Part shown: piece by piece, positions 9,466 through 18,865 of the stretch
Layout: the number at the start of each line of letters is the position of its first letter
How positions within the stretch are numbered: the first letter of the stretch is position 1
Origin: an uncultured Clostridia bacterium
GTDB lineage: Bacteria; Bacillota; Clostridia; Oscillospirales; Oscillospiraceae
Reading direction: 5' to 3'
Assembly: GCA_945948185.1 (NCBI GenBank)
Contig: CAMFAL010000015.1
Span: forward strand, 1-32,151
Length of the DNA stretch: 32,151 bases
The notes under the pieces: model-generated
The model's input: the letters and a program-made list of their open reading frames with translations, nothing else
Database searches by the model: none
Told to the model about the DNA's origin: nothing
Translations under genes and position numbers: made by a program

Positions 9466-12400
9466 TTACTTGATTTTTAGCTCTTTGGCCATGTCATTCA
9501 GATTGATGGTCAGGATCTTGGAAACGCCCTGCTCCTGCATGGTGACGCCGTAGAGGACGTCGGCCTCCTCCATGGTGCCACGGCGATGGGTGATGACGAT
9601 GAACTGGGTCTTGTCCGAGAGCCGCCGCATGTAGCGGGCCACCCGGATGACGTTGGGCTCGTCCAGGGCGGCCTCGATCTCATCCATAACGCAGAAGGGC
9701 GTGGGATGGACCTTCAAAATGGCAAAGTACAGGGCAATCGCCACGAAAGCCTTCTCGCCGCCGGACAGCAGGGAGATGGTCTTGAGGGTCTTTCCGGGGG
9801 GCTGGGCCTTGATCTCGATGCCGCAGCCCAGGATGTCGTTCTCGTCCTCCAACTCCAGCCGGGCCTGACCGCCGCCAAAGAGGTCGGTGAAGGTGGTCTG
9901 GAAGCTCTCGTTGATGAGCTTGAACTGCTCCGAGAAAATGGCGGTCATCTGTCCGGTGATCTCCTCGATGATGCCGCCCAGCTCCTCCCTGGCCTTCTCC
10001 ACGTCGTTGCGCTGCTCCGACAGATAGGTATAGCGGCCATTGACCCGGTCAAACTCCTCGATGGCGCCAATGTTGATGGCGCCCAGGCCCTTGATGTCCC
10101 GCTTCAGCTCGCCGATGCGGCGGGTGGCCTTGGGGACGCTCTCCAGCTCGATGCGGATCGCTGTGGCATCGGAATGGCTCAGCTCGTAGTCTTCCCACAG
10201 CCGGTCCAGAATCTGCTTCTCCTCCATGGCGCTGGTGGCCTTCTTCTGCTCCAGGCGGCTCACCGCCCGCTCCAGGTTCAGCAGGTCCTCGTTCATATCC
10301 TGGCTCCGCTTGTTCTGGGCGGTGCGCTCCGCTTCCAGTGCCAGCTTTTCCTCGTTCAGGGCCGCCAGGCGGTCCTTGAAGGACTGGCCCTGGTGAGACA
10401 ACGCCGCCAGTGCTTCCTTCCGCTGGGCGATCTCCGTCTCCGCGCTGTCGATGTTCTGTTGGTAGGAACGGACCGTCTCCTCCTTCTGGGTCCGGTCCCC
10501 GGTCAGGTCCGCCACCAGCTGCCGCAGGTCGGCAGCACGGCGGACAGCGGCCTCCCGCTCGGCGTTGAGGGCGGCCAGCTGCGCCTTTCTGCCGGTGATC
10601 TCCTCCGTCAGAGCACCGGACTGAGCCAGCAGCTCCGTCTGGCCGGAGAGGGCCTCCTCCGCTTTGGCCCGGAATCCGACGGCCAGAGCTTCCTGCTCCG
10701 CCACCGCCTTCTCCGCCTCGGCGGAGCGGACGGCGTTGTCGCCAAGGCGGCCCGTCAGGCTGGTGAGTTCACCCTCCAGATTTTCCAGATTGTCCCGCAG
10801 GGACCGCAGGAGGATGTCGAAGTGATTTTTGGCGCCCTCCAGGCGCAGGACCTCGTCCTCCGCCTGGCGGCGCTGGGCCTCGGCGGTCTCCAGCTCATAC
10901 CGTGCGGCGGCCAGCTCCCGGGCCGCCGTCTCCTCGTCCCGCTGGGCGGCGGCCAGCTTTTCGTGCATGGCGCTGGCACGGCTGTTGAGGGTTTTCAGCT
11001 CGGCGGCACGGCTCAGCACACCGGCATTGCGGCTGGTAGAACCGCCGGTCATGGAGCCGCCCCGGTTGATGACCTGGCCGTCCAGGGTCACAATGCGGAA
11101 AGCATTGCGGTACTTCCGGGCCATGGCAATGCCGCAGTCCATGTCCTCCACGATGACCGTGCGGCCCAGAAGGCTGTTAAAAATGTTCTGATATCTGGCG
11201 TCAAATTCCACCAGGCGGGAGGCCAGACCCACGAAACCGAACTCATCCTCCACGCCTTTTTCCCGCAGTTCGTCGCCCCGGATGGCAGTCAAAGGCAGGA
11301 AGGTGGCGCGGCCGCCGTCCCGCTGCTTTAAGAAGTTGATGGCCGCCTTGGCATCCTCCTCCCGGTCCACCACGATGTTCTGGAGGCCCGCCCCCAGGGC
11401 GATCTCGATGGCGAGACTATACTTCTGGTCGGTCTTTATCAAGTTGGCCACGGGGCCGTGGATGCCCCGCAGGCTGCCCTTGGCCTGCATGACCACCTTG
11501 ACGGCCTTGGAAAATCCCTCGTACTCCTTCTCCATCTCCGTCAGGAGGCGGATGCGGTTATCCAGGGCGCCTACGTCCATGGTCAGCTTTACCCGTTGCT
11601 CCGACGCGGCGGCGGCTTTCTTCTCCCGCTCCTCCATCCGGAGGGTATGACCCGCGATGATATTGGCGGCGGCGGCGGCCTCATCCTGTGCGTCCTCAAG
11701 GGCGCGGCGGTTGGCCTTTGCCTGCTTTTCAGACTCCGCCATCTGTTCCTCGGCGGCGGTCTTGTCGGCCTCCACCGTTTCCTTTCGCTCTGCGATCTGG
11801 CCGTTTTCGGCGGCGATGGCCGCCAGCTCGGCGCGCCGGTCTGCGGCGGCGGCCACGGCGATGGCCTCCTGGGCCCGCAGAGCCTCCGCCTGCGTCTGGG
11901 CACCGCCCGCCTGCTCGGCGGCGATGCGGGCCTGTTCCAAGAGGCTATCCAGGACATCATTCAGTTCCGTCAGCTGACGGTCGATCTCGGAGATTCGCGC
12001 CTCCTGCTCCGCCGCCTGCTGTTCCAGCCCTCCGGCCCGGCTGTCGGTCTCCTCCAGTTCCCGGCGGGCCCGGTCAATGTTCTCCCGGTTGTGAACGATG
12101 GCGCTCTCCAGCACCGCCACGGCGGACTCCTGCTCCTTCACCCGGCTGTCCAGCTCGGCGGCCTCGGTGCGGATGCGCTCCGCCTCCATGTCCTTCTCCC
12201 GCATTTTCTCGCCGAACTGCTCCCCCTCGGCATAGAGGGCGTCCAGAGCGGCGCGGGCCTCGTCCCGCTGGGTCTCGGCGGCCCGCAGGTCAGCTTCCAG
12301 CTTCCGGGCATCCATTTTCAGCTTGTCCAGATTCTCCAGCCACACGGAGATTTCCAACAACCGCAGCTCATCCCGGAGGATCAGATACTTTTTGGCCTTT

Positions 12401-13032
12401 TCGGACTGCTCCCGCAAAGGCCCCACCTGCAGCTCCAGCTCGGCGATTTTGTCGTTGATGCGGACCAGGTTCTCCTCCGTGCGCTCCAGCTTCCGCTCCG
12501 CCTCCTCCTTCCGGTGGCGGAACTTGGAGATGCCGGCTGCCTCTTCGAAAATCTCCCGGCGCTCGCCGCTCTTGGCGGACAGAATCTCGTCGATCTTGCC
12601 CTGACCGATGATGGAGTAGCCCTCCCGGCCCAGGCCCGTGTCCATGAACAGCTCCGTCACGTCCTTCAGCCGGACGGACTGGCGGTTGATGTAATATTCA
12701 CTCTCCCCGCTGCGGTAATACCGGCGGGTGACGGAGACCTCGCTCTCCTCCATGGTGGGAAAAATGTGTTCCGTGTTGTCGATGACCAGCGTCACCTGGG
12801 CAAACCCCACCGGGGGCCGCTTTTCGGTACCGCTGAAGATCACATCCTCCATCTTGGCACCACGGAGGGCCTTGGCACTCTGCTCGCCCATGACCCAGCG
12901 GATGGCGTCGGAGATGTTGGACTTTCCGGAGCCGTTGGGCCCCACCACAGCGGTGATGTCCTCCGCAAAGTTCAGGACCGTTTTGTCAGGGAATGCCTTG
13001 AATCCCTGGATCTCCAATGCTTTCAGATACAC
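9466..13032 (-). CDS. smc: Chromosome segregation protein SMC
   Basis: 1188 aa; MYLKALEIQGFKAFPDKT, VVGPNGSGKSNI, coiled coils, hinge, LLSGGEKAFVAIAL, DEIEAALDEPNV. Confidence 0.98.
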   Translation of the reverse strand: MYLKALEIQGFKAFPDKTVLNFAEDITAVVGPNGSGKSNISDAIRWVMGEQSAKALRGAKMEDVIFSGTEKRPPVGFAQVTLVIDNTEHIFPTMEESEVSVTRRYYRSGESEYYINRQSVRLKDVTELFMDTGLGREGYSIIGQGKIDEILSAKSGERREIFEEAAGISKFRHRKEEAERKLERTEENLVRINDKIAELELQVGPLREQSEKAKKYLILRDELRLLEISVWLENLDKLKMDARKLEADLRAAETQRDEARAALDALYAEGEQFGEKMREKDMEAERIRTEAAELDSRVKEQESAVAVLESAIVHNRENIDRARRELEETDSRAGGLEQQAAEQEARISEIDRQLTELNDVLDSLLEQARIAAEQAGGAQTQAEALRAQEAIAVAAAADRRAELAAIAAENGQIAERKETVEADKTAAEEQMAESEKQAKANRRALEDAQDEAAAAANIIAGHTLRMEEREKKAAAASEQRVKLTMDVGALDNRIRLLTEMEKEYEGFSKAVKVVMQAKGSLRGIHGPVANLIKTDQKYSLAIEIALGAGLQNIVVDREEDAKAAINFLKQRDGGRATFLPLTAIRGDELREKGVEDEFGFVGLASRLVEFDARYQNIFNSLLGRTVIVEDMDCGIAMARKYRNAFRIVTLDGQVINRGGSMTGGSTSRNAGVLSRAAELKTLNSRASAMHEKLAAAQRDEETAARELAAARYELETAEAQRRQAEDEVLRLEGAKNHFDILLRSLRDNLENLEGELTSLTGRLGDNAVRSAEAEKAVAEQEALAVGFRAKAEEALSGQTELLAQSGALTEEITGRKAQLAALNAEREAAVRRAADLRQLVADLTGDRTQKEETVRSYQQNIDSAETEIAQRKEALAALSHQGQSFKDRLAALNEEKLALEAERTAQNKRSQDMNEDLLNLERAVSRLEQKKATSAMEEKQILDRLWEDYELSHSDATAIRIELESVPKATRRIGELKRDIKGLGAINIGAIEEFDRVNGRYTYLSEQRNDVEKAREELGGIIEEITGQMTAIFSEQFKLINESFQTTFTDLFGGGQARLELEDENDILGCGIEIKAQPPGKTLKTISLLSGGEKAFVAIALYFAILKVHPTPFCVMDEIEAALDEPNVIRVARYMRRLSDKTQFIVITHRRGTMEEADVLYGVTMQEQGVSKILTINLNDMAKELKIK

Positions 13033-13071
13033 AGCGTCACCTCATACAGATCAACATACTTTAACTAGAAT

Positions 13072-13100
13072 ACTATAACAGACAAGCCGCCGTATTTCAA
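13072..13100 (-). promoter_or_regulatory. Promoter for smc-ftsY block (TTGAAA-N17-TATAGT)
   Basis: Minus strand TTGAAA TACGGCGGCTTGTCTGT TATAGT upstream of smc. Confidence 0.75.
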
Positions 13101-13183
13101 GGCAAAATCCGTGAAGGGCCGGGCTTTTCTCAGGGCGTTCCGGCGGAGCCGCAGGACGCGAAGCGTGATACTCGAAACAGATC

Positions 13184-13212
13184 TCGACATTTCCGGGAGA
13201 TCATGTTATTCT
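13184..13212 (+). promoter_or_regulatory. Promoter for the DUF3343-yedE-tusA cassette (TCGACA-N17-TATTCT)
   Basis: TCGACA TTTCCGGGAGATCATGT TATTCT upstream of GTG-started ORF. Confidence 0.55.
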
Positions 13213-13249
13213 ATCAAAAGAATAGCGATATGGAAAGGAGTCCATCCCT

Positions 13250-13486
13250 GTGCGAAGCAAAGAGCCGCGTCTTGTCATCTCGTTCCACACCACGGCGGAG
13301 GCCATGGCCACGGAGCGGCTGTGCCGTCAGAACGGGCTGGAGGGCAAGCTGATCTCCGTACCCCGCAGCATCACCTCTGACTGCGGACTGGCCTGGTCCG
13401 CCCCGGTCGCTCTGCGGGAGGCCATCGAAGCCCTGCTGGTCCGGCACGCCGTGGAGGCTGCGGGATATCACGAGCTGCTGCTTTAA
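13250..13486 (+). CDS. DUF3343 family, putative Se/S carrier-like protein
   Basis: 78 aa, GTG start with GGAAAGGAG RBS; LVISFHTTAEAMATERLCRQNGLEGKLISVPRSITSDCGLAWSAP. Confidence 0.85.
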   Translation: MRSKEPRLVISFHTTAEAMATERLCRQNGLEGKLISVPRSITSDCGLAWSAPVALREAIEALLVRHAVEAAGYHELLL

Positions 13487-13550
13487 TTTTTTCGTTCATT
13501 GGTATTCTTTTCAAAAAATATCGCAAAGCAAAGTTTTAGGAGTGTGCGCT

Positions 13551-14654
13551 ATGAAAGAAAAAAACTGGCTGAAAAGCTACGGACTGATCATTCTGACCGG
13601 TATTGTGGTGGGCATTGCCGCGCTGGTGCTGACCGCTGTCGGCAACCCCAAGAACATGGGCTTCTGCATCGCCTGCTTTGAGCGGGACATTGCCGGTGCC
13701 CTGGGTCTCCACAGTGCGGGCAAAGTCCAGTACATGCGTCCCGAGATCATCGGCATCGTGCTGGGCTCCATGGTAGCCGCTCTGGCCGCCAAGGAGTTCC
13801 GGGCCAGAGCCGGTTCCTCCCCCGCCATCCGCTTCGTGCTGGGCCTGTTCGTCATGATCGGCGCCCTGGTGTTCCTGGGTTGCCCCCTGCGTATGGTCAT
13901 CCGCCTCGGCGGCGGCGACCTGACCGCCGTGATCGGCCTGCTGGGCTTCCTGGCAGGCATCCTGGTGGGTGTGGTGTTCCTGAAAAAGGGCTTTTCCCTG
14001 GGACGGGCCTATTCCGTCCGCAAGAGTGAGGGCTTTATGCTGCCCGGTGTCATGGTGGTACTGCTGGTACTGCTGGTGGCCGCTCCCCAGCTGCTGAAGT
14101 TCTCTGAGGAAGGTCCCGGCTCCATGCGGGCTTTCTGGATCATCTCCCTGGTGGCCGGCCTGGTCGTGGGCCTGCTGGCCCAGCGCAGCCGCCTGTGCAT
14201 GGCTGGCGGCCTGCGGGATGCCTTCATGCTGCGGGACTTCACCTTGCTGTCCGGCTTCCTGGCCATCTGGATCACCATTACCATCGGCAACCTGATCATG
14301 GGCAAATACAACCTGGGCATGCTGTCTCAGCCCATCGCCCACACCCAGCATCTATGGTCCTTCCTGGGCATGGCTCTGGCCGGCTGGGGTTCCATCCTGC
14401 TGGGCGGCTGCCCCCTGCGCCAGCTGATCCTGGCCGGTGAGGGCAACGGCGACTCCGCCGTCACCGTGCTGGGCATGGTGGTCGGCGCCGCTATCGCCCA
14501 CAACTTCGGCATGGCCGGCAACCCCGACAGCGTGGTGGACGGCGTCTACAAGGTGGGCGGCACTTCCACCGTCGGCATGGTAGCCGTGGTCCTGGGCTTT
14601 GTGGTCCTGGCTGCCATCTCTGTCACTCATCTGCCCGGAAAGGAGAATGCGTAA
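13551..14654 (+). CDS. yedE: YedE/YeeE family membrane protein, putative selenium or sulfur transporter
   Basis: Polytopic; two GCPLR motifs (GCPLRMVIRLGGGD, GGCPLRQLILAGEGNGDS); ATG 13551 preceded by TAGGAG. Confidence 0.9.
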   Translation: MKEKNWLKSYGLIILTGIVVGIAALVLTAVGNPKNMGFCIACFERDIAGALGLHSAGKVQYMRPEIIGIVLGSMVAALAAKEFRARAGSSPAIRFVLGLFVMIGALVFLGCPLRMVIRLGGGDLTAVIGLLGFLAGILVGVVFLKKGFSLGRAYSVRKSEGFMLPGVMVVLLVLLVAAPQLLKFSEEGPGSMRAFWIISLVAGLVVGLLAQRSRLCMAGGLRDAFMLRDFTLLSGFLAIWITITIGNLIMGKYNLGMLSQPIAHTQHLWSFLGMALAGWGSILLGGCPLRQLILAGEGNGDSAVTVLGMVVGAAIAHNFGMAGNPDSVVDGVYKVGGTSTVGMVAVVLGFVVLAAISVTHLPGKENA

Positions 14655-14857
14655 TGGTCGATACAAGAGGTCTTTCCTGCCCCATCCCCGTGGTGATGGT
14701 CCAGCAGGCTATCAAGAAGGATGCCCCCGCCAAGCTGGAGGTCCTGGCTGACGCCAAGGTGGCTGTGGAGAACATCACCCGTCTGGCAACCACCAACGGC
14801 TATCAGGTCTCTGTGGTTGAGGACGGTCTTGATTTCAAGCTGACCCTGACAAAATAA
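14654..14857 (+). CDS. TusA-like sulfurtransferase (YedF N-terminal-like)
   Basis: 67 aa; VDTRGLSCPIPVVMVQQAI CPxP motif; TAATG stop/start overlap with yedE. Confidence 0.93.
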   Translation: MVDTRGLSCPIPVVMVQQAIKKDAPAKLEVLADAKVAVENITRLATTNGYQVSVVEDGLDFKLTLTK

Positions 14858-14871
14858 CAAAAAGAACAACA

Positions 14872-14910
14872 GGCCGGGAGTTTTCAAGGAAAACTCCCGG
14901 CCTTGTTATC
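14872..14910 (+). terminator. Terminator after tusA-like gene
   Basis: GGCCGGGAGTTTT-CAAGG-AAAACTCCCGGCC followed by TTGTTAT. Confidence 0.85.
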
Positions 14911-15018
14911 AGTTTGTTGCTTTTTGTTGGGGATTTGTGGTTGTTGGCACCGCCCTTTCCGCCTAAGATGAAGATGAAAGATCACCCAGAACATGAAATC
15001 CGGAAAGGAGTTTTGAAG

Positions 15019-16326
15019 ATGCGCAAGTCTTTGGTCTCTCTGTGTCTGTCGGCACTTCTGCTGCTGACGGTCAGCTGTGGGCAGGCGGAGCCTGTCTCCC
15101 CCGCCCCGGAGGCCCCGCCGGAGGAAGTGGCAGCGCCCATCGATCCCCACACCCTGAAAACTGAGATTCCGGAAGAATACCGGGACCTGCTGATCGTCAC
15201 CACAGAATTTGAGGAGACGGACGAGCACTGGATTTCCCTGCTGTCCGTCCAGGAAAAGGCGTCGGTGGAGGCGATGGAGAAGGACTACGGCAGCGGCGCG
15301 GGCGGCGGGTTCCTGTTCGGCATCGCCGCCATGGATCAGGTGGGATTTGAACAGTTTCTCCAATACGATTACAGCGGATGTGACGTCTTTGCCCGGGACG
15401 AAACCTGGTACTACGTCAAAATCTATCCCACCGACGTGCAATTCTACCGCTCCGGCGGCGTTATCGACAGCCAAACCGAGGACTGGAAGCAATGGGAGAC
15501 CCTGAACACCCTGGGGGACTGGGTGTGCCAGGACTTCGTGGACCGCAACGGCCTGACGCCGTACAGCCAGCGGGAGGTCCGGAATCAGCCCTTCACCTGG
15601 GAAAGCGAACACACCTACGCCAAATATTACAATTACTACAATTTCGACGGCTCCAAATCAGAGTTCTACACGCTGGTACTCTCCCAGCCCGCGAGGCAGG
15701 GGGAAGGCGGTCTCTGGTGCGTGGAGCGGTTCTATGACGAGTGCGGTAATCTGTGCCTGTATTTCCCGGAAAGCGATGTGCCCGCCGCCGAATATTACGC
15801 CGATCTGCAGGTGGAGTGCGATGAGGGCCAGCACCCGGAGCTGCTGACGCCTCTGGGTGCGGCGAAAGACTTTGTTGCCAACTCCGTCTGGTTCAGCGAT
15901 GAGGCCACTGACGCGAACGTGGAGCAGACGGACGGCGTCGACAGCGACTATTCGGAGACCAACCAGCGCACGAGCCGGGTCATCGCCTCCCTGCTGGTTT
16001 GTCCGGAAGAGGTCACGGACCAGGAGGTGCTGGACTGCATCGGTGCCTTCCGGAACGACACCTGGGGTGTCATGGGGCGGAATTTCTACGGTTCCGACTG
16101 GTGGACGCCCCTGCAGGCAGCGCTGGAGAACGCCGCCGTGGGAACCGGACAGGCGGATCGGGACCGGAGCATGATGAAGTTCTGCCTCACCTCCTATGGT
16201 CGGTACGCGGACTTCATCGGCAGCCTGCTGCAAGCCCAACGGGCGGCGGAGCCAGAGACCTTCCAGGCAGTGCTGGAGGAGTTTTATCCAGAGCAGCAGT
16301 CGGTACTGCTGGCGGCGACGGAATAA
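15019..16326 (+). CDS. Uncharacterised lipoprotein
   Basis: 435 aa; MRKSLVSLCLSALLLLTVSCGQ signal peptide with lipobox; GGAAAGGAG RBS; no family recognised. Confidence 0.85.
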   Translation: MRKSLVSLCLSALLLLTVSCGQAEPVSPAPEAPPEEVAAPIDPHTLKTEIPEEYRDLLIVTTEFEETDEHWISLLSVQEKASVEAMEKDYGSGAGGGFLFGIAAMDQVGFEQFLQYDYSGCDVFARDETWYYVKIYPTDVQFYRSGGVIDSQTEDWKQWETLNTLGDWVCQDFVDRNGLTPYSQREVRNQPFTWESEHTYAKYYNYYNFDGSKSEFYTLVLSQPARQGEGGLWCVERFYDECGNLCLYFPESDVPAAEYYADLQVECDEGQHPELLTPLGAAKDFVANSVWFSDEATDANVEQTDGVDSDYSETNQRTSRVIASLLVCPEEVTDQEVLDCIGAFRNDTWGVMGRNFYGSDWWTPLQAALENAAVGTGQADRDRSMMKFCLTSYGRYADFIGSLLQAQRAAEPETFQAVLEEFYPEQQSVLLAATE

Positions 16327-16339
16327 CCGAATATATGCA

Positions 16340-16372
16340 AGGAGACAGGCATCACCGCCTGTCTCCTCGTCT
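16340..16372. terminator. Bidirectional terminator between convergent genes
   Basis: AGGAGACAGGC-ATCACC-GCCTGTCTCCT followed by TCGTCTTT. Confidence 0.75.
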
Positions 16373-16567
16373 TTATTCCTCCCAGAACAGCTCGTCCAGG
16401 GTCTTGCCCAAGGCCTTGCAGATGGCCAGACACAGCTTGATGGTGGGGTTGTAATCGCCCTTCTCGATGGCGTTGATGGTCTGGCGGGAGACGCCCACCG
16501 CGTCAGCAAGCTGCTGCTGGCTCATGTCCAGGGCCGCCCGGGCGGATTTCAGCCGCAGGTTCTTCAT
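16373..16567 (-). CDS. XRE-family (Cro/CI-type HTH) transcriptional regulator
   Basis: 64 aa; MKNLRLKSARAALDMSQQQLADAVGVSRQTINAIEKGDYNPTIKLCLAICKALGKTLDELFWEE. Confidence 0.95.
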   Translation of the reverse strand: MKNLRLKSARAALDMSQQQLADAVGVSRQTINAIEKGDYNPTIKLCLAICKALGKTLDELFWEE

Positions 16568-17094
16568 TCCCCGGCCTCCCGCTTCGCCAGCAGATAATTC
16601 ACCACATATACCACCAGGATCGTCAGCATCAAGACGCCGCAGATGCCGTTCACCGCGCCGTAAGTCAGGACGCCGTCCTTCACCACCCGGCCGTTTTTCA
16701 GATTCATGGCGCCGATGGACAGATTCAATAATGCGATGACGGTAAGCAGGGTCATGATGGTCCGGGGCTTCTCCTTCAGACTCAGGTAGGCGTCCTTCAC
16801 GATGCAGACGGAGCCAAACACGATCAACGCCGCGGCGACGCACAGCATAACGCCGGTGAGGACGTCGCACCAGCGGCCCAGGACCATGTCGGAAAAGCCG
16901 TACAGCAGCAGGCAGGTCATCAGGGTCCAGAAGCCGTATTTGTAGGCCTGTCCCCGGGCCCGCTCCTGCCGCTCGTCAAAGGTCAGGTCCATGACCTTCA
17001 GCTTAAACAGCAGCGCCACGATGCCGACGCCCACCAGCGCCCCCACCAGTACCGCCATCAGCATGCCAAGGTTGTATCCCAAAGAATGTTCCAT
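16564..17094 (-). CDS. Uncharacterised membrane protein paired with XRE regulator
   Basis: 176 aa, several TM segments, DERQERARGQAYKYGF motif; 4-bp overlap with XRE gene. Confidence 0.85.
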   Translation of the reverse strand: MEHSLGYNLGMLMAVLVGALVGVGIVALLFKLKVMDLTFDERQERARGQAYKYGFWTLMTCLLLYGFSDMVLGRWCDVLTGVMLCVAAALIVFGSVCIVKDAYLSLKEKPRTIMTLLTVIALLNLSIGAMNLKNGRVVKDGVLTYGAVNGICGVLMLTILVVYVVNYLLAKREAGE

Positions 17095-17136
17095 AGATAT
17101 TTCCTCCCGTTTCTGTTCTCTCTTTGTTGTGAGGTC

Positions 17137-17165
17137 AGTGTAATACCACGTAAGCTATTTGTCAA
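17137..17165 (-). promoter_or_regulatory. Promoter for membrane protein/XRE operon (TTGACA-N17-TACACT)
   Basis: Minus strand TTGACA AATAGCTTACGTGGTAT TACACT. Confidence 0.8.
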
Positions 17166-17178
17166 GTATATTTTACTT
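17164..17178. promoter_or_regulatory. Candidate operator palindrome
   Basis: AAGTA-TATTT-TACTT inverted repeat overlapping the upstream edge of the -35 element. Confidence 0.45.
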
Positions 17179-17206
17179 TTTGACGCAAAAATTTTCCGGC
17201 AGCACG

Positions 17207-17926
17207 TTACTGTGCCGCCGGCTTTCCTTTCTGCTCCCCGATCTGGCGGTAAAGGCAGGCAAGACCGTCGGACAGGCCTCCCACAGTGTCGATGATACCC
17301 AGCCGGACAGCCTCCTCCCCGTAGAGAACGCTGCCCACATCGGCGGCCATATCGTCCTTTTTCAGCATCAAGGCCTGAAAATTCTCTGCGCTGATCTGGC
17401 TGTGACCGGAGACAAAGGCCACGATGCGGTCCTGGAGCCGCTGGAAGTAGTTATAGGTCTGAGGGGCAGCGATGACAGTGCCGCTCATGCGGACGGGATG
17501 GACGGTCATGGCGGCGGATGGCACAGCAAAGCTCCGCTTGGCGGCCACCGCCAGAGGCACACCGATGGAGTGACTGCCTCCCAGGACGATGGAGACCGTA
17601 GGCTTGGTCATCCCCGCGATGAGCTCCGCAATGGCCAGACCCGCCTCCACATCGCCGCCCACGGTGTTGAGAAGAAACAACACACCGTCCACCTCGTCAC
17701 TCTCCTCCAGTTTGGCAAGAAGTGGGAGCACATGCTCATACTTGGTGGTCTTGGCAGAATTCCCCGCCGTGGTGTGACCCTCAATCTGGCCGATGATGGT
17801 GAGGCAGTAGACATTCCCATGGGGCGTGCGGGTCATGGCGGAGCCGAAATCCAGAATGGACTGGGCAGTGTCGTTGCCGCCGTCTTTTTCCTTTTCCGGT
17901 TCCGTGGGTTTCGTATTTTCGGTCAT
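17207..17926 (-). CDS. tepA: TepA-like ClpP/SppA-class serine protease
   Basis: NTVGGDVEAGLAIAELI, GGSHSIGVPLAVAA (nucleophile region), MTVHPVR; ATG 17926 with GAGAGGG RBS preferred over 17959. Confidence 0.88.
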   Translation of the reverse strand: MTENTKPTEPEKEKDGGNDTAQSILDFGSAMTRTPHGNVYCLTIIGQIEGHTTAGNSAKTTKYEHVLPLLAKLEESDEVDGVLFLLNTVGGDVEAGLAIAELIAGMTKPTVSIVLGGSHSIGVPLAVAAKRSFAVPSAAMTVHPVRMSGTVIAAPQTYNYFQRLQDRIVAFVSGHSQISAENFQALMLKKDDMAADVGSVLYGEEAVRLGIIDTVGGLSDGLACLYRQIGEQKGKPAAQ

Positions 17927-18051
17927 AGTATCCCTCTCTTTCCCCGGTATTGTCTCCATTTTTATGAAAACTACACGCAGGCCGGGGTTTCTTTTTTGCC
18001 GGTTTCATGCTATACTGATTTATTATTTTTCAAGGACCGGGAGCTGATACC

Positions 18052-18852
18052 ATGGAACAGAACAAACAGCGCATTGTGGTAAAGGTGGGTACCTCTACTC
18101 TGACCCACGATTCCGGCGCCGTGGACCTTCGAAGCATGGAGCACCTTGTGCGGGTACTGTCCGACCTCAGCGGCGCAGGCCACGAGGTCATTCTGGTGAC
18201 CTCCGGTGCCATCGCCGTGGGCACTGCGCGGCTGGGGCTCCCGGAGCGGCCCAGGGAGCTGCGGATGAAGCAGGCGGCTGCCGCCGTGGGCCAGTGCCGG
18301 ATGATGCACATTTACGATAAGCTCTTTTCCGAATATAACCGCACCATGGCTCAGATTCTGTTGACCGGGGACGACGTGGAAGATCCCGAGCGGGCAGAGC
18401 ATTTGCGGAGCACCTTCTCCGCCCTGCTGGAAATGGGCGTCATCCCCGTGGTCAACGAAAACGACTCCGTCTCCTCCGCCGAGATCGAAACCGGACACCA
18501 CAAGGTGCTGGGCGACAACGATACCCTGTCCGCCATCGTGGCGGAGCTGTGTCAGGCGGACCTGCTGGTGCTGCTCAGCGACATCGATGGCCTGTACAAT
18601 GCCGACCCCAAGCGATATCCCGGTGCCCGGCTGCTCCATCAGGTACGGGAGCTGACGCCGGAAATTCTGGAAATGGCCGGCGGCGCGGGAAGCTGGCGCG
18701 GCACCGGCGGCATGGCCACCAAGCTCTCGGCCGCCCGCGTCGCCATGGCAGCCGGATGCGACATGGTCATTACCAACGGTGAGCGGATGGAGGACCTCTA
18801 CGGCATCGTGGAGGGACAGGACATTGGGACGCGGTTCATCGCTTCCAGATAA
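18052..18852 (+). CDS. proB: Glutamate 5-kinase
   Basis: 266 aa; RIVVKVGTSTLTHDSG, VTSGAIAVGTARLG, NENDSVSSAEIE, GTGGMATKLSAA. Confidence 0.97.
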   Translation: MEQNKQRIVVKVGTSTLTHDSGAVDLRSMEHLVRVLSDLSGAGHEVILVTSGAIAVGTARLGLPERPRELRMKQAAAAVGQCRMMHIYDKLFSEYNRTMAQILLTGDDVEDPERAEHLRSTFSALLEMGVIPVVNENDSVSSAEIETGHHKVLGDNDTLSAIVAELCQADLLVLLSDIDGLYNADPKRYPGARLLHQVRELTPEILEMAGGAGSWRGTGGMATKLSAARVAMAAGCDMVITNGERMEDLYGIVEGQDIGTRFIASR

Positions 18853-18865
18853 GGAGGATAGGGAT

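Noticed and set aside
9586-11331. Long plus-strand ORFs opposite smc (9586-11331, 11458-13068, 11688-12458)
   Set aside because: Shadow ORFs antisense to smc with biased low-complexity composition and no family resemblance
13536-14351. 271 aa minus-strand ORF opposite yedE
   Set aside because: Gln/His/Gly/Asp-rich shadow of the YedE coding strand
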